Part shown: positions 1 to 5,892 of the stretch, in pieces
Layout of the letters: every line of letters begins with the position of its first letter
How positions within the stretch are numbered: the first letter of the stretch is position 1
DNA from: an uncultured Mailhella sp.
Lineage (GTDB): Bacteria; Desulfobacterota; Desulfovibrionia; Desulfovibrionales; Desulfovibrionaceae
Direction: 5' to 3'
Assembly: GCA_910577155.1 (NCBI GenBank)
Contig: CAJTMS010000046.1
Span: 1-17,112 of the forward strand
DNA: 17,112 nt
Position numbers and translations under genes: made by a program
The notes under the pieces: model-generated
The model's input: the letters and a program-made list of their open reading frames with translations, nothing else
Database searches by the model: none
Told to the model about the DNA's origin: nothing

Positions 1-14
1 GCCTTTTTTTTCGT

Positions 15-44
15 TTGCATATACATATCTTTTCACGTTAAAAT
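15..44 (+). promoter_or_regulatory. possible tRNA-Met promoter
   Basis: A -35-like TTGCAT (15-20) and a -10-like TAAAAT (39-44) are separated by 18 nt just upstream of the tRNA. The predicted start would fall almost on the first base of the mature tRNA, leaving virtually no 5' leader. The tRNA could instead be processed from a longer transcript. The T-run at 4-11 looks like the tail of a terminator whose stem lies outside the window, which favours a separate promoter here. Confidence 0.35.
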
Positions 45-50
45 ACTTGT

Positions 51-127
51 GGCAAGGTAGCTCAGTTGGTCAGAGCACTCGGTTCATACCCGAGTTGTCG
101 AGGGTTCGAATCCCCCCCTTGCTACCA
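51..127 (+). tRNA. tRNA-Met (CAU), elongator type
   Basis: A 77-nt cloverleaf can be drawn: acceptor GGCAAGG/CCTTGCT, D arm GCTC/GAGC, anticodon stem CTCGG/CCGAG with loop TTCATAC (anticodon CAT), T arm GAGGG/CCCCC with TTCGAAT loop, and an encoded CCA end. The anticodon stem lacks the three consecutive G-C pairs of initiator tRNA, and position 1 pairs with U72 as G.U, so this is not the initiator. The 5'/3' ends (GG...GCTACCA) fit elongator tRNA-Met better than the lysidine-modified tRNA-Ile(CAU), though that cannot be fully excluded. The T stem has one A.C mismatch (second pair), which is unusual. Confidence 0.93.
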
Positions 128-136
128 GAAATTTAG

Positions 137-170
137 AGGACTTATGGAATATTTTTCATAAGTCTTTTTT
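137..170 (+). terminator. Rho-independent terminator after tRNA-Met
   Basis: The stem GACTTATG (139-146) pairs perfectly with CATAAGTC (157-164) across a 10-nt A/T loop. It can be extended by one G.U and one A-T pair and is followed directly by a run of six T. It lies 11 nt after the tRNA CCA end and should end the tRNA transcript. Confidence 0.8.
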
Positions 171-179
171 GTTATTATA

Positions 180-329
180 CTATTTCAAATAGGTCATTCT
201 TTTATTGTCTGGAGGAAGACTGGGATATCCCTCATATATGATGCCTGTGAGATAGAAATAGCCATTTTTATAATAAATAACAGGTCCTCCGCTCATTCTG
301 CGTATATTAATTTGAATTGCCGGCAATGG
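180..329 (-). pseudogene. C-terminal remnant of a trypsin-like serine protease
   Basis: The minus strand between 329 and the TAG stop at 180-182 encodes 49 residues with the pattern RRMSGGPVIYY (active-site Ser context, GxSGGP-like) followed about 12 residues later by YLTGIIYEG. This is the arrangement seen around the catalytic serine of trypsin-like peptidases (S1/PF13365 group). Just upstream in the same frame there is a TAG at 330-332 and a further TAA before it. No start codon or ribosome site precedes the fragment, and the catalytic His and Asp regions are absent. It looks like the decayed tail of a once longer gene squeezed between the tRNA and the radical SAM gene. The identification rests on one short motif. 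Confidence 0.4.
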
Positions 330-462
330 CTATCCTTTATAAATGCTGTTATTAATAGTTGATTATTGAGTTATTTTTTTGAAGTTAAAGTATATTTACC
401 TGTGGATTGCTATTTACATTTTTTTATATAAGAGTACTTTTAAGAAAAAAGGCAGTAATAAA

Positions 463-1392
463 ATGAAAAATACGTATAAATATTTATTTGGACCGGTGCC
501 GTCACGGCGTATGGGAATTTCTTTAGGGGTAAGTCCCATTCCTGAGCGCACGTGTTCCTATTCCTGTGTGTATTGCCAGCTTGGCAGAACAAAGCACATG
601 CAGTCTGAGCGAAAATTATTTTTTCCTGTACAGGATATTCTTGATGAATTTATCCATTATCAAAAAAGTCTTCCCAAATTAGATGTTGTTTCCATTGTCG
701 GCGAGGGAGAGCCGACCTTATACAGTGGGCTTGGTGAGCTTATTACGGAGCTGAAAAAGGTGACGACTGTTCCTGTTGCTGTCATCACCAACGGTTCTTT
801 ATTAACCCGACCGGAAGTGCAGGAAGCTCTCTTGCATGCGGATATTGTTCTGCCTTCCATGGATGCCTGCAATGAAAAGGCATTCAGGCAAATTAACCGT
901 CCGCATTTTTCTGTTAAATATGAAGAGGTGCAAAAGGGGCTTATTGAATTTTCCCAAACGTATGGCGGTCAGCTTTGGCTTGAAATTATGTTTGTTGCCG
1001 GAATAAATGATAACAGTGCTTCTTTGGATGAATTTGCGGCAATGCTTCCCAAAATAAAATATGATCGGGTGTATATTAACACTCCTGTGCGCCCGCCGGC
1101 AGAAGCATTTGTAAAAGCTCCGAGTAAAGAGTTTATTCACGAGGCGGTGACAAGACTTTCCGCAATATCTATAGATATGTTGAGTTCCGGAAGTTTTTAC
1201 AGTGATGTGACGGATAATTATGAGGCAGTCAAAAGCATTTGCAAAAGACACCCAATGAACAGCTTTGAACTGGAAGCTTTTTTAACCTCACGCAATGTCA
1301 GTGATATTGATACGTATAAAAATAGAATAAAGAATGACCCCTTGTTTGATTGCATTGATTATAAAGGGATTATTACGTATCGGCTCAAATAA
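463..1392 (+). CDS. radical SAM protein (COG0731-like Fe-S oxidoreductase)
   Basis: A 309-residue protein. Residues 9-38 contain FGPVPSRRMGISLGV followed by C31-SYS-C35-VY-C38, the CxxxCxxC motif that binds the 4Fe-4S cluster used to cleave S-adenosylmethionine. GEGEPT at 80-85 is the glycine-rich SAM-binding strand. The FGPVPSRR...CxYxCVYCQLGRT signature is typical of the COG0731 radical SAM group, whose substrates are mostly unknown; the C-terminal stretch (from about residue 265) resembles the small helical/winged domain found there. I chose ATG 463 because the conserved FGPVPSRR starts right after it. The frame stays open upstream to a TTG at 379, but those 28 residues are A/T-rich and unlike the family. 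The gene stands alone and converges with the tracrRNA. The reaction catalysed cannot be told from the sequence. Confidence 0.88.
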   Translation: MKNTYKYLFGPVPSRRMGISLGVSPIPERTCSYSCVYCQLGRTKHMQSERKLFFPVQDILDEFIHYQKSLPKLDVVSIVGEGEPTLYSGLGELITELKKVTTVPVAVITNGSLLTRPEVQEALLHADIVLPSMDACNEKAFRQINRPHFSVKYEEVQKGLIEFSQTYGGQLWLEIMFVAGINDNSASLDEFAAMLPKIKYDRVYINTPVRPPAEAFVKAPSKEFIHEAVTRLSAISIDMLSSGSFYSDVTDNYEAVKSICKRHPMNSFELEAFLTSRNVSDIDTYKNRIKNDPLFDCIDYKGIITYRLK

Positions 1393-1420
1393 GATATATT
1401 ATCATTGCAGAAATTTTTGC

Positions 1421-1454
1421 AAAAAAAGAAGCAACCGGCGAACCGGCTGCTTTT
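1421..1454 (-). terminator. tracrRNA terminator (hairpin shared with radical SAM gene 3' end)
   Basis: Read on the minus strand: AAGCAGCCGG, a TTCG tetraloop, CCGGTTGCTT, then C and seven T (1427-1421). All ten stem pairs form if one G.U wobble is allowed. On the plus strand the same position is an A.C mismatch and the T-run is only TTTT. The structure is therefore better built to stop minus-strand (tracrRNA) transcription, though it may also slow plus-strand readthrough from the radical SAM gene that ends at 1392. Confidence 0.8.
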
Positions 1455-1546
1455 CGGATAACGTGTAAACGTTAGAGCCTTACTCGAAATTTCTCGATTA
1501 TTATAGTCGCCTTTCCAATTTAAACATAATAAACAAGAATTTCTTG
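1421..1546 (-). ncRNA. tracrRNA of the type II-C CRISPR system
   Basis: The minus-strand transcript pairs with crRNA repeats and holds Cas9 on the guide. The anti-repeat lies at 1500-1527: compared with the first 28 bases of the minus-sense repeat it differs at three sites, and each becomes a G.U wobble in the RNA duplex, so 28 of 28 positions can pair. Going 3', the sequence GACTATAATAA resembles the GACTAAAATAAA of Campylobacter jejuni tracrRNA. Then come a small hairpin TCGAG-AAAT-TTCGA (1497-1484, one G.U), a perfect 6-bp hairpin TAACGT-TTAC-ACGTTA (1474-1459) and the terminator hairpin (1452-1429). The 5' end is set from the predicted promoter and is uncertain; a palindrome at 1532-1548 would lie at or near it. 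The gene sits between the radical SAM gene and cas9, divergent from cas9. Confidence 0.85.
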
Positions 1547-1548
1547 TT
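1532..1548. repeat. palindrome at the cas9/tracrRNA promoter overlap
   Basis: AACAAGAA-T-TTCTTGTT is an 8-bp perfect inverted repeat around one base. It covers part of the cas9 -35 box and lies where the tracrRNA should start. On the plus strand it is followed by ATTTTTTA, so it also looks terminator-like in that direction. It may be a protein-binding operator, a 5' hairpin on tracrRNA, or a second terminator insulating cas9; the sequence alone does not decide. Confidence 0.5.
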
Positions 1549-1572
1549 ATTTTTTATATACTCTTTTATAAT
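1544..1572 (+). promoter_or_regulatory. cas9-cas1-cas2 promoter
   Basis: TTGTTA (1544-1549, -35) and a consensus TATAAT (1567-1572, -10) are spaced by exactly 17 nt and lie 31 nt before the cas9 start codon. Transcription would begin near 1579, giving a short leader with a GGGGATAG ribosome site (about 1592-1599). No other promoter is visible before cas1 or cas2, so one transcript probably serves all three. Confidence 0.6.
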
Positions 1573-1579
1573 AAGTCAA
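1553..1579 (-). promoter_or_regulatory. tracrRNA promoter (overlaps cas9 promoter)
   Basis: On the minus strand TTGACT (1579-1574) is followed by A/T-rich sequence with TATAAA (1558-1553) at 15-nt spacing; ATAAAA at 16 nt and TAAAAA at 17 nt are alternatives. The start would fall near 1546, upstream of the anti-repeat. The -35 match is good and the spacing is short, so the exact -10 is uncertain. Confidence 0.5.
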
Positions 1580-1603
1580 GTAAAAAATATGTGGGGATAG
1601 AAT

Positions 1604-4600
1604 ATGAAAAGACGCGTTTTTGGCTTTGATTTGGGCATAGCATCCATAGGCTGGGCAGTCGTAGAGTTTGATAATGAATATTATGATATGGAAACGGGAG
1701 AAATTTTAGCTGACAAGGTCAATGGAAGCGGAGAAATTGCGCAGGGAACAATAGTTGGCTGTGGAGTGCGGACTTTTCCTGTGGCTGAAAACCCTAAAGA
1801 CGGGAGTTCATTGGCAGCTGCACGACGGGAAAAACGTTTAGCGCGCAGGGCTTGTCGGCGTAAGGCTCGTCGCAAAAAAGGCTTGCAGGGCTTGTTTGCT
1901 GCAAAAGGTTTGGCTGAAAGCCCTGCTGCATTTACTGATGAAATTTGTATGCGGCAAATCGGCGGTGATGTTTGGAATTTACGGGTGAAAGCGTTACAGG
2001 AAAAGCTTTCCAAAGAAGAATTAGCGCGAGTTTTATATCATTTAGCAAATCATCGCGGATTTAAGTCCGTCCGTAAAGCGCAGGAAGAAAACGATAAAGA
2101 CAGCGGCAAGGTTTTGTCTGCTATTCGTGCGAATATGGCATTAAAGGAAGACGGCAAAAGTCTGGCGCAAATTATTGTGGAAAAAGCCGGTGAAACAGGT
2201 AAAAAACGTAATTTTTCAAAGGTTGTTAAAGTTAATAAAAAAGGTGAAGATGTAAAAGAAGCTGATTATAGAAATTCCATTCCGCGCAGTGAAATTGAAG
2301 CAGAACTTGCCATGATTTTTACCAAGCAAAAGGAATATGGTATTTTTACACAAGATTTATATGATGATTTTGTAAAAATTGCTTTTCGCCAGCGCGGCAT
2401 AAAAAGCGTTGGGGATATGGTGGGAAATTGTACTTTTGAAAAAGACGAAAAAAGATCTCCCAAAGAAGCGCCGACAGCTGAATTTTTTGTCGCATGGAGT
2501 AAAATCAATAATCTTGCTGTGTATGAGGGAGATAAAAAGCGTGAGTTAACCCCAGAAGAACGGCAGACTTTATTTGATGTATTGAAAGTAACAAAAGACA
2601 TAAAATATAAGACAATCAGGTCAAAGGTATTTAAAGGAAAAGATATTCAATTTACTTGCTTAAATTATTCGCCAAAACAGAAAAAAAATAAAAACGGTGA
2701 ACTGGTAACGATTGATCCAGAAGATGTGCTTTTTTATAATATGAAAGGCTGGCATAAGCTGCAATCAATATTTAAAGCTGAGTACAGCGATATTTTTAAT
2801 GATATTAAAAAATTAGATAAGGCTGTCACGATAATTGCTACAGAAAAAGAAGATGTAAAAATTCAAGAAAAGTTGCAGGAACTTGGCTATTCACAAGAAA
2901 AAATTGATAAATTTTTGACTTTGTCTTTCGATAAATTTATCAATTTATCCTTGAAAGCTTTGTATAAAATCAATCCGTATCTTGAAAAGGGCGAAAAATA
3001 TGACAAGGCTTGTGCAAATGCAGGCTATGATTTTAAAGAAATAACAGATAAACTCGTTAACGAAAAAGGCTTGCTGCTTGCTGTTATTGATAAGGAAAAA
3101 CTAACGAAAGTTCCTGTAGTCAATAGAACCATTGCCCAATTCAGAAAGTTATATAATGCAATGGTGCGTCAATATGGTGCGCCTGATCAAATAAATATTG
3201 AAACAGGCAGAGATCTGAAAAAGAGTGCAGAGGAACGCAAAAAAATTCAAAAGCTTCAAGAAGAAAACAGGGATAAAAATCAAAGCATAAAAAAACAATT
3301 ATTGGAATGGGGTGTTAAAGATAATGGAACGAATATTACAAAGCTTCGTTTATATAATGAACAGCAAGGAAAGAGTATCTATAGTGGAAATGAAATAAAA
3401 ATTGAACAGTTGTTTGATGATGGGTATGTTGAAATTGACCATATTCTGCCGTATTCACGCAGCTGGAATAATTCCCAAAGCAATAAAGTGCTTGTTTTAG
3501 CCCGTGAAAATCAAGAAAAAGGCAATCAAACACCTTTTGAGTACATAGGAAAGAGTGATGCAAAAAGCAAGGAATGGACTGATTTTACCAGCTATGTAAC
3601 AAGTTTTGCAAGCATAGAAAAGCATAAAAAAGAAAAGCTGCTGCTGGAAACCTTTAATGAAAGAGAACAGGAGTTCAGGGATAGAAATGCTAATGATAAC
3701 AGCTATATTGCACTGTATGTAAAACGTTATCTGGAAGACGGCATCGATTTTGGCAAAAGTTTGCATACGGAAATTAAAAATAAAGTGCAGGTGCGCAGCG
3801 GTAATGTGACGGCATTTTTGCGCCGTCAGTGGGGCTTGGAAAAAGACAGGACGGAAAGTGATAAACACCATGCGCAGGACGCAATCGTAATAGCCTGTGC
3901 AGCGCAAGGCATGGTGCAGGCTCTCTCAAAAATTTCCCGTAAAGAGGGGGTAGTGCATACTGATGCTGTGCATAGAAAATATGCTATAGCTAAGCCGTGG
4001 GATAATTTTAGAAATGATGTGTTGACAGCTTTGGAAAAGGTTTTTGTTTCCCGTTCACCACGGAAAAAAGCAAGCGGGGAAATCCACAGTGAGACAATTT
4101 ATACCTTGAATGAAAAGAAAAAACAGTTTGAAGCAAAAAATGCAAAATCCGGTTTTTATGTTCGCGGCGGCATAGCAGGAAATGGCGATATGCTTCGGAC
4201 TGATGTTTTTTGTAAGAAAAATAAAAAAGGCAAAGTGCAATTTTATCTTGTTCCCATTTATAAAAGTAATTTGGGTAAAGAATTACCGAATAAAGCTATT
4301 GTCGCTAATAAAAATGAAGATGAATGGACAGTCATTGATGAAAGTTTTTCTTTTATGTTTTCCTTATTTTTGGATGACTTAATAAAAGCACAAAAAGATG
4401 AAACGGTTACTTTTGGATATTATAAGGGCGTAGACAGGGCAAATGCTGCAATAACAATAGAAGTACATGATAGAAGTCAGGATAATGCCAGAATTGGCAC
4501 GAAAACACTTGATAGTATTAAGAAATATCAGGTCAATTTATTAGGTGAATATTTTGAGGTAGGAGGAGAAAAAAGACAACTGTTAACGCATGAAGAATAA
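1604..4600 (+). CDS. cas9: CRISPR-associated endonuclease Cas9, type II-C
   Basis: RNA-guided DNA endonuclease of 998 residues, close in length to the compact C. jejuni enzyme. RuvC-I: FGFDLGIASIGWA with D9. Arg-rich bridge helix: about 73-93 (RREKRLARRACRRKARRKK). REC lobe: about 94-500. RuvC-II: INIETGRDL with E533. HNH: VEIDHILPYSRS with D612/H613 and Asn at 627 and 636. RuvC-III: SDKHHAQDAIVIA with H756 and D759. The C-terminal about 200 residues would hold the PAM-reading domain, which I cannot interpret. All expected catalytic residues are present, so the enzyme is probably active. Residues 23-50 form an insertion between RuvC-I strands that C. jejuni Cas9 lacks. The ATG follows a GGGGATAG ribosome site. 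It is first in a cas9-cas1-cas2 operon, 9 nt before cas1. Confidence 0.97.
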   Translation: MKRRVFGFDLGIASIGWAVVEFDNEYYDMETGEILADKVNGSGEIAQGTIVGCGVRTFPVAENPKDGSSLAAARREKRLARRACRRKARRKKGLQGLFAAKGLAESPAAFTDEICMRQIGGDVWNLRVKALQEKLSKEELARVLYHLANHRGFKSVRKAQEENDKDSGKVLSAIRANMALKEDGKSLAQIIVEKAGETGKKRNFSKVVKVNKKGEDVKEADYRNSIPRSEIEAELAMIFTKQKEYGIFTQDLYDDFVKIAFRQRGIKSVGDMVGNCTFEKDEKRSPKEAPTAEFFVAWSKINNLAVYEGDKKRELTPEERQTLFDVLKVTKDIKYKTIRSKVFKGKDIQFTCLNYSPKQKKNKNGELVTIDPEDVLFYNMKGWHKLQSIFKAEYSDIFNDIKKLDKAVTIIATEKEDVKIQEKLQELGYSQEKIDKFLTLSFDKFINLSLKALYKINPYLEKGEKYDKACANAGYDFKEITDKLVNEKGLLLAVIDKEKLTKVPVVNRTIAQFRKLYNAMVRQYGAPDQINIETGRDLKKSAEERKKIQKLQEENRDKNQSIKKQLLEWGVKDNGTNITKLRLYNEQQGKSIYSGNEIKIEQLFDDGYVEIDHILPYSRSWNNSQSNKVLVLARENQEKGNQTPFEYIGKSDAKSKEWTDFTSYVTSFASIEKHKKEKLLLETFNEREQEFRDRNANDNSYIALYVKRYLEDGIDFGKSLHTEIKNKVQVRSGNVTAFLRRQWGLEKDRTESDKHHAQDAIVIACAAQGMVQALSKISRKEGVVHTDAVHRKYAIAKPWDNFRNDVLTALEKVFVSRSPRKKASGEIHSETIYTLNEKKKQFEAKNAKSGFYVRGGIAGNGDMLRTDVFCKKNKKGKVQFYLVPIYKSNLGKELPNKAIVANKNEDEWTVIDESFSFMFSLFLDDLIKAQKDETVTFGYYKGVDRANAAITIEVHDRSQDNARIGTKTLDSIKKYQVNLLGEYFEVGGEKRQLLTHEE

Positions 4601-4609
4601 AGGAGTTGT

Positions 4610-5497
4610 ATGTCTTGGCGGATATTGCAGATAACAAAGCCCTGTACGCTGAAAATTAAAAATAAACAGCTTTTATATATTCCGCAGGAAGGAGAAGAAA
4701 TATCCTTTCCTCTGGAAGATATCAGTGTGCTTATTTTAGAAAACAGGCAAATAACCATGTATAATACGCTGCTCGCTGAGCTTGGTAAGCATGGTATTTG
4801 CCTTTTTTCATGTGATGAAAGCCATATGCCGTGCGGAGCGTATTTTCCTTTTCATTCCTATTATCAAAGCTCACGCATGGCGCAATTGCAAGTGGAAACG
4901 CGGAAGCCTCTGCAAAACAGATTGTGGCAGGAGCTTATCAAAGCAAAAATCCAAAATCAGGCAAAATGCCTTGCATTACTGCAATTGCAAGGTTCAGAAA
5001 AACTTTATGCCTACAGCAGAAAAGTTGTATCAGGGGATAAACAAAACATAGAAGCTGCTGCTGCCAATTATTATTTTAAAATGCTCTTTGGTTCGTTTTC
5101 ACGGCAAAATGAAGATGATTTAAAAAATATATTTTTGAATTACGGATACGCTGTCATACGGGCATGCATATCCCGTTCCTTGGTGGGTGTTGGTTTATTG
5201 CCCTGTTTTGGAATTCATCATGCTAATATGTATAATGCGTTTAATTTGGCAGATGATATGATTGAACCCTACCGCCCCTTTGTTGATTATCTTGTGTATA
5301 CCCTTTTTAATGAACAGACGCTTGAAACGTTTAATTCTCAGCATAAAAATCAAGTCGTTGGAGTTTTGACAAAGCAAATTGGTTTGGAAGGAGAGGAAAT
5401 AACCGTCTTAAAAGCTATTGAATACAGCTGCCAGAGTTTGGCAAAATCAATAAAATTAAAAAAGAATGTCTTAGCCTTGCCCTGTTTTTTGGAATAG
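4610..5497 (+). CDS. cas1: CRISPR-associated Cas1 integrase
   Basis: Cas1 is the integrase that, as a complex with Cas2, inserts new spacers at the array. This 295-residue protein has the two halves expected of type II Cas1: a beta-rich N-terminal domain (about 1-80) and a helical catalytic domain. The likely metal ligands are E148 in NIEAAAANYYF, H204 in GIHHANMYNAFNLADD and E219 in DDMIEPYRP. These three motifs are complete. An AGGAG ribosome site (4601-4605) sits 4 nt before the ATG, which in turn is 9 nt after the cas9 stop. Together with the absence of csn2 and cas4, this supports type II-C. Confidence 0.96.
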   Translation: MSWRILQITKPCTLKIKNKQLLYIPQEGEEISFPLEDISVLILENRQITMYNTLLAELGKHGICLFSCDESHMPCGAYFPFHSYYQSSRMAQLQVETRKPLQNRLWQELIKAKIQNQAKCLALLQLQGSEKLYAYSRKVVSGDKQNIEAAAANYYFKMLFGSFSRQNEDDLKNIFLNYGYAVIRACISRSLVGVGLLPCFGIHHANMYNAFNLADDMIEPYRPFVDYLVYTLFNEQTLETFNSQHKNQVVGVLTKQIGLEGEEITVLKAIEYSCQSLAKSIKLKKNVLALPCFLE

Positions 5498-5505
5498 GAG
5501 TTTTC

Positions 5506-5835
5506 ATGGCAGTAAAGGGAGAACGGTATATGCGTGTCATTGTTTTTTTTGATTTACCGACTGTCAGTAAAAAAGATAAAAAAATTGCGGCTGATTTTAG
5601 AAAATTTTTATTGCAGGACGGTTATTATATGCTGCAATGGTCAGTGTATTCAAGAGTTTGTAAGGGGCTGGCAGAAGTGGAAACACATTGTAACAGGCTG
5701 CGGGCAGTTTTACCAAATTCTGGAAGTATACGTTTATTAACGGTGACCGAAAAACAATATGCCGGTATGGAAATTCTTGTTGGAACGGTTAAAAAAGCGG
5801 AAAAAACAGGGGCTGTCCAGCTGCTTTTGCTGTAG
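5506..5835 (+). CDS. cas2: CRISPR-associated Cas2
   Basis: Cas2 is the small ferredoxin-fold dimer that bridges Cas1 dimers during spacer acquisition. The 109-residue sequence has the hallmark first strand MRVIVFFDLPT with the conserved Asp (D16) and a typical fold length. The cas1 stop TAG is part of the TAGGAG ribosome site at 5495-5500, 8 nt before cas2 ATG 5506, so translation is probably coupled. An internal ATG at 5530 (residue 9, directly before RVIVFFD) is an alternative start, also preceded by a purine-rich GGGAGAA. This is the last cas gene; only 57 nt separate it from the first repeat. Confidence 0.95.
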   Translation: MAVKGERYMRVIVFFDLPTVSKKDKKIAADFRKFLLQDGYYMLQWSVYSRVCKGLAEVETHCNRLRAVLPNSGSIRLLTVTEKQYAGMEILVGTVKKAEKTGAVQLLLL

Positions 5836-5844
5836 TTTTTTTAC

Positions 5845-5890
5845 AAAAAAATAAGGTAATATCTAATTATTTCAAGATATTACCTTATTT
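5845..5890 (-). terminator. terminator at cas2 side of CRISPR array
   Basis: A 16-bp perfect stem, AAATAAGGTAATATCT (5849-5864) with AGATATTACCTTATTT (5875-5890), encloses a 10-nt loop. On the minus strand it is followed by seven T (5851-5845), a classic intrinsic terminator for the array transcript arriving from the right. On the plus strand it follows the cas2 stop but has only a broken T-run, so it is weaker there. It fills almost all of the space between cas2 and the first repeat, where a leader would normally be expected. Confidence 0.75.
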
Positions 5891-5892
5891 CT

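Noticed and set aside
379..462. TTG-initiated N-terminal extension of the radical SAM gene
   Set aside because: The 28 extra residues are A/T-rich and unlike the family; conserved sequence begins right after ATG 463.
1460..1556. tracrRNA on the plus strand, with the 1532-1556 hairpin and T-run as its terminator
   Set aside because: Anti-repeat differences would be C.A/A.C mismatches, and almost nothing would follow the anti-repeat before termination. The minus strand gives wobble pairs, extra hairpins and a strong terminator.
4598..5892. Possible type II-A or II-B assignment
   Set aside because: Neither csn2 nor cas4 is present between cas2 and the array or elsewhere in the window, and Cas9 is short; II-C fits.
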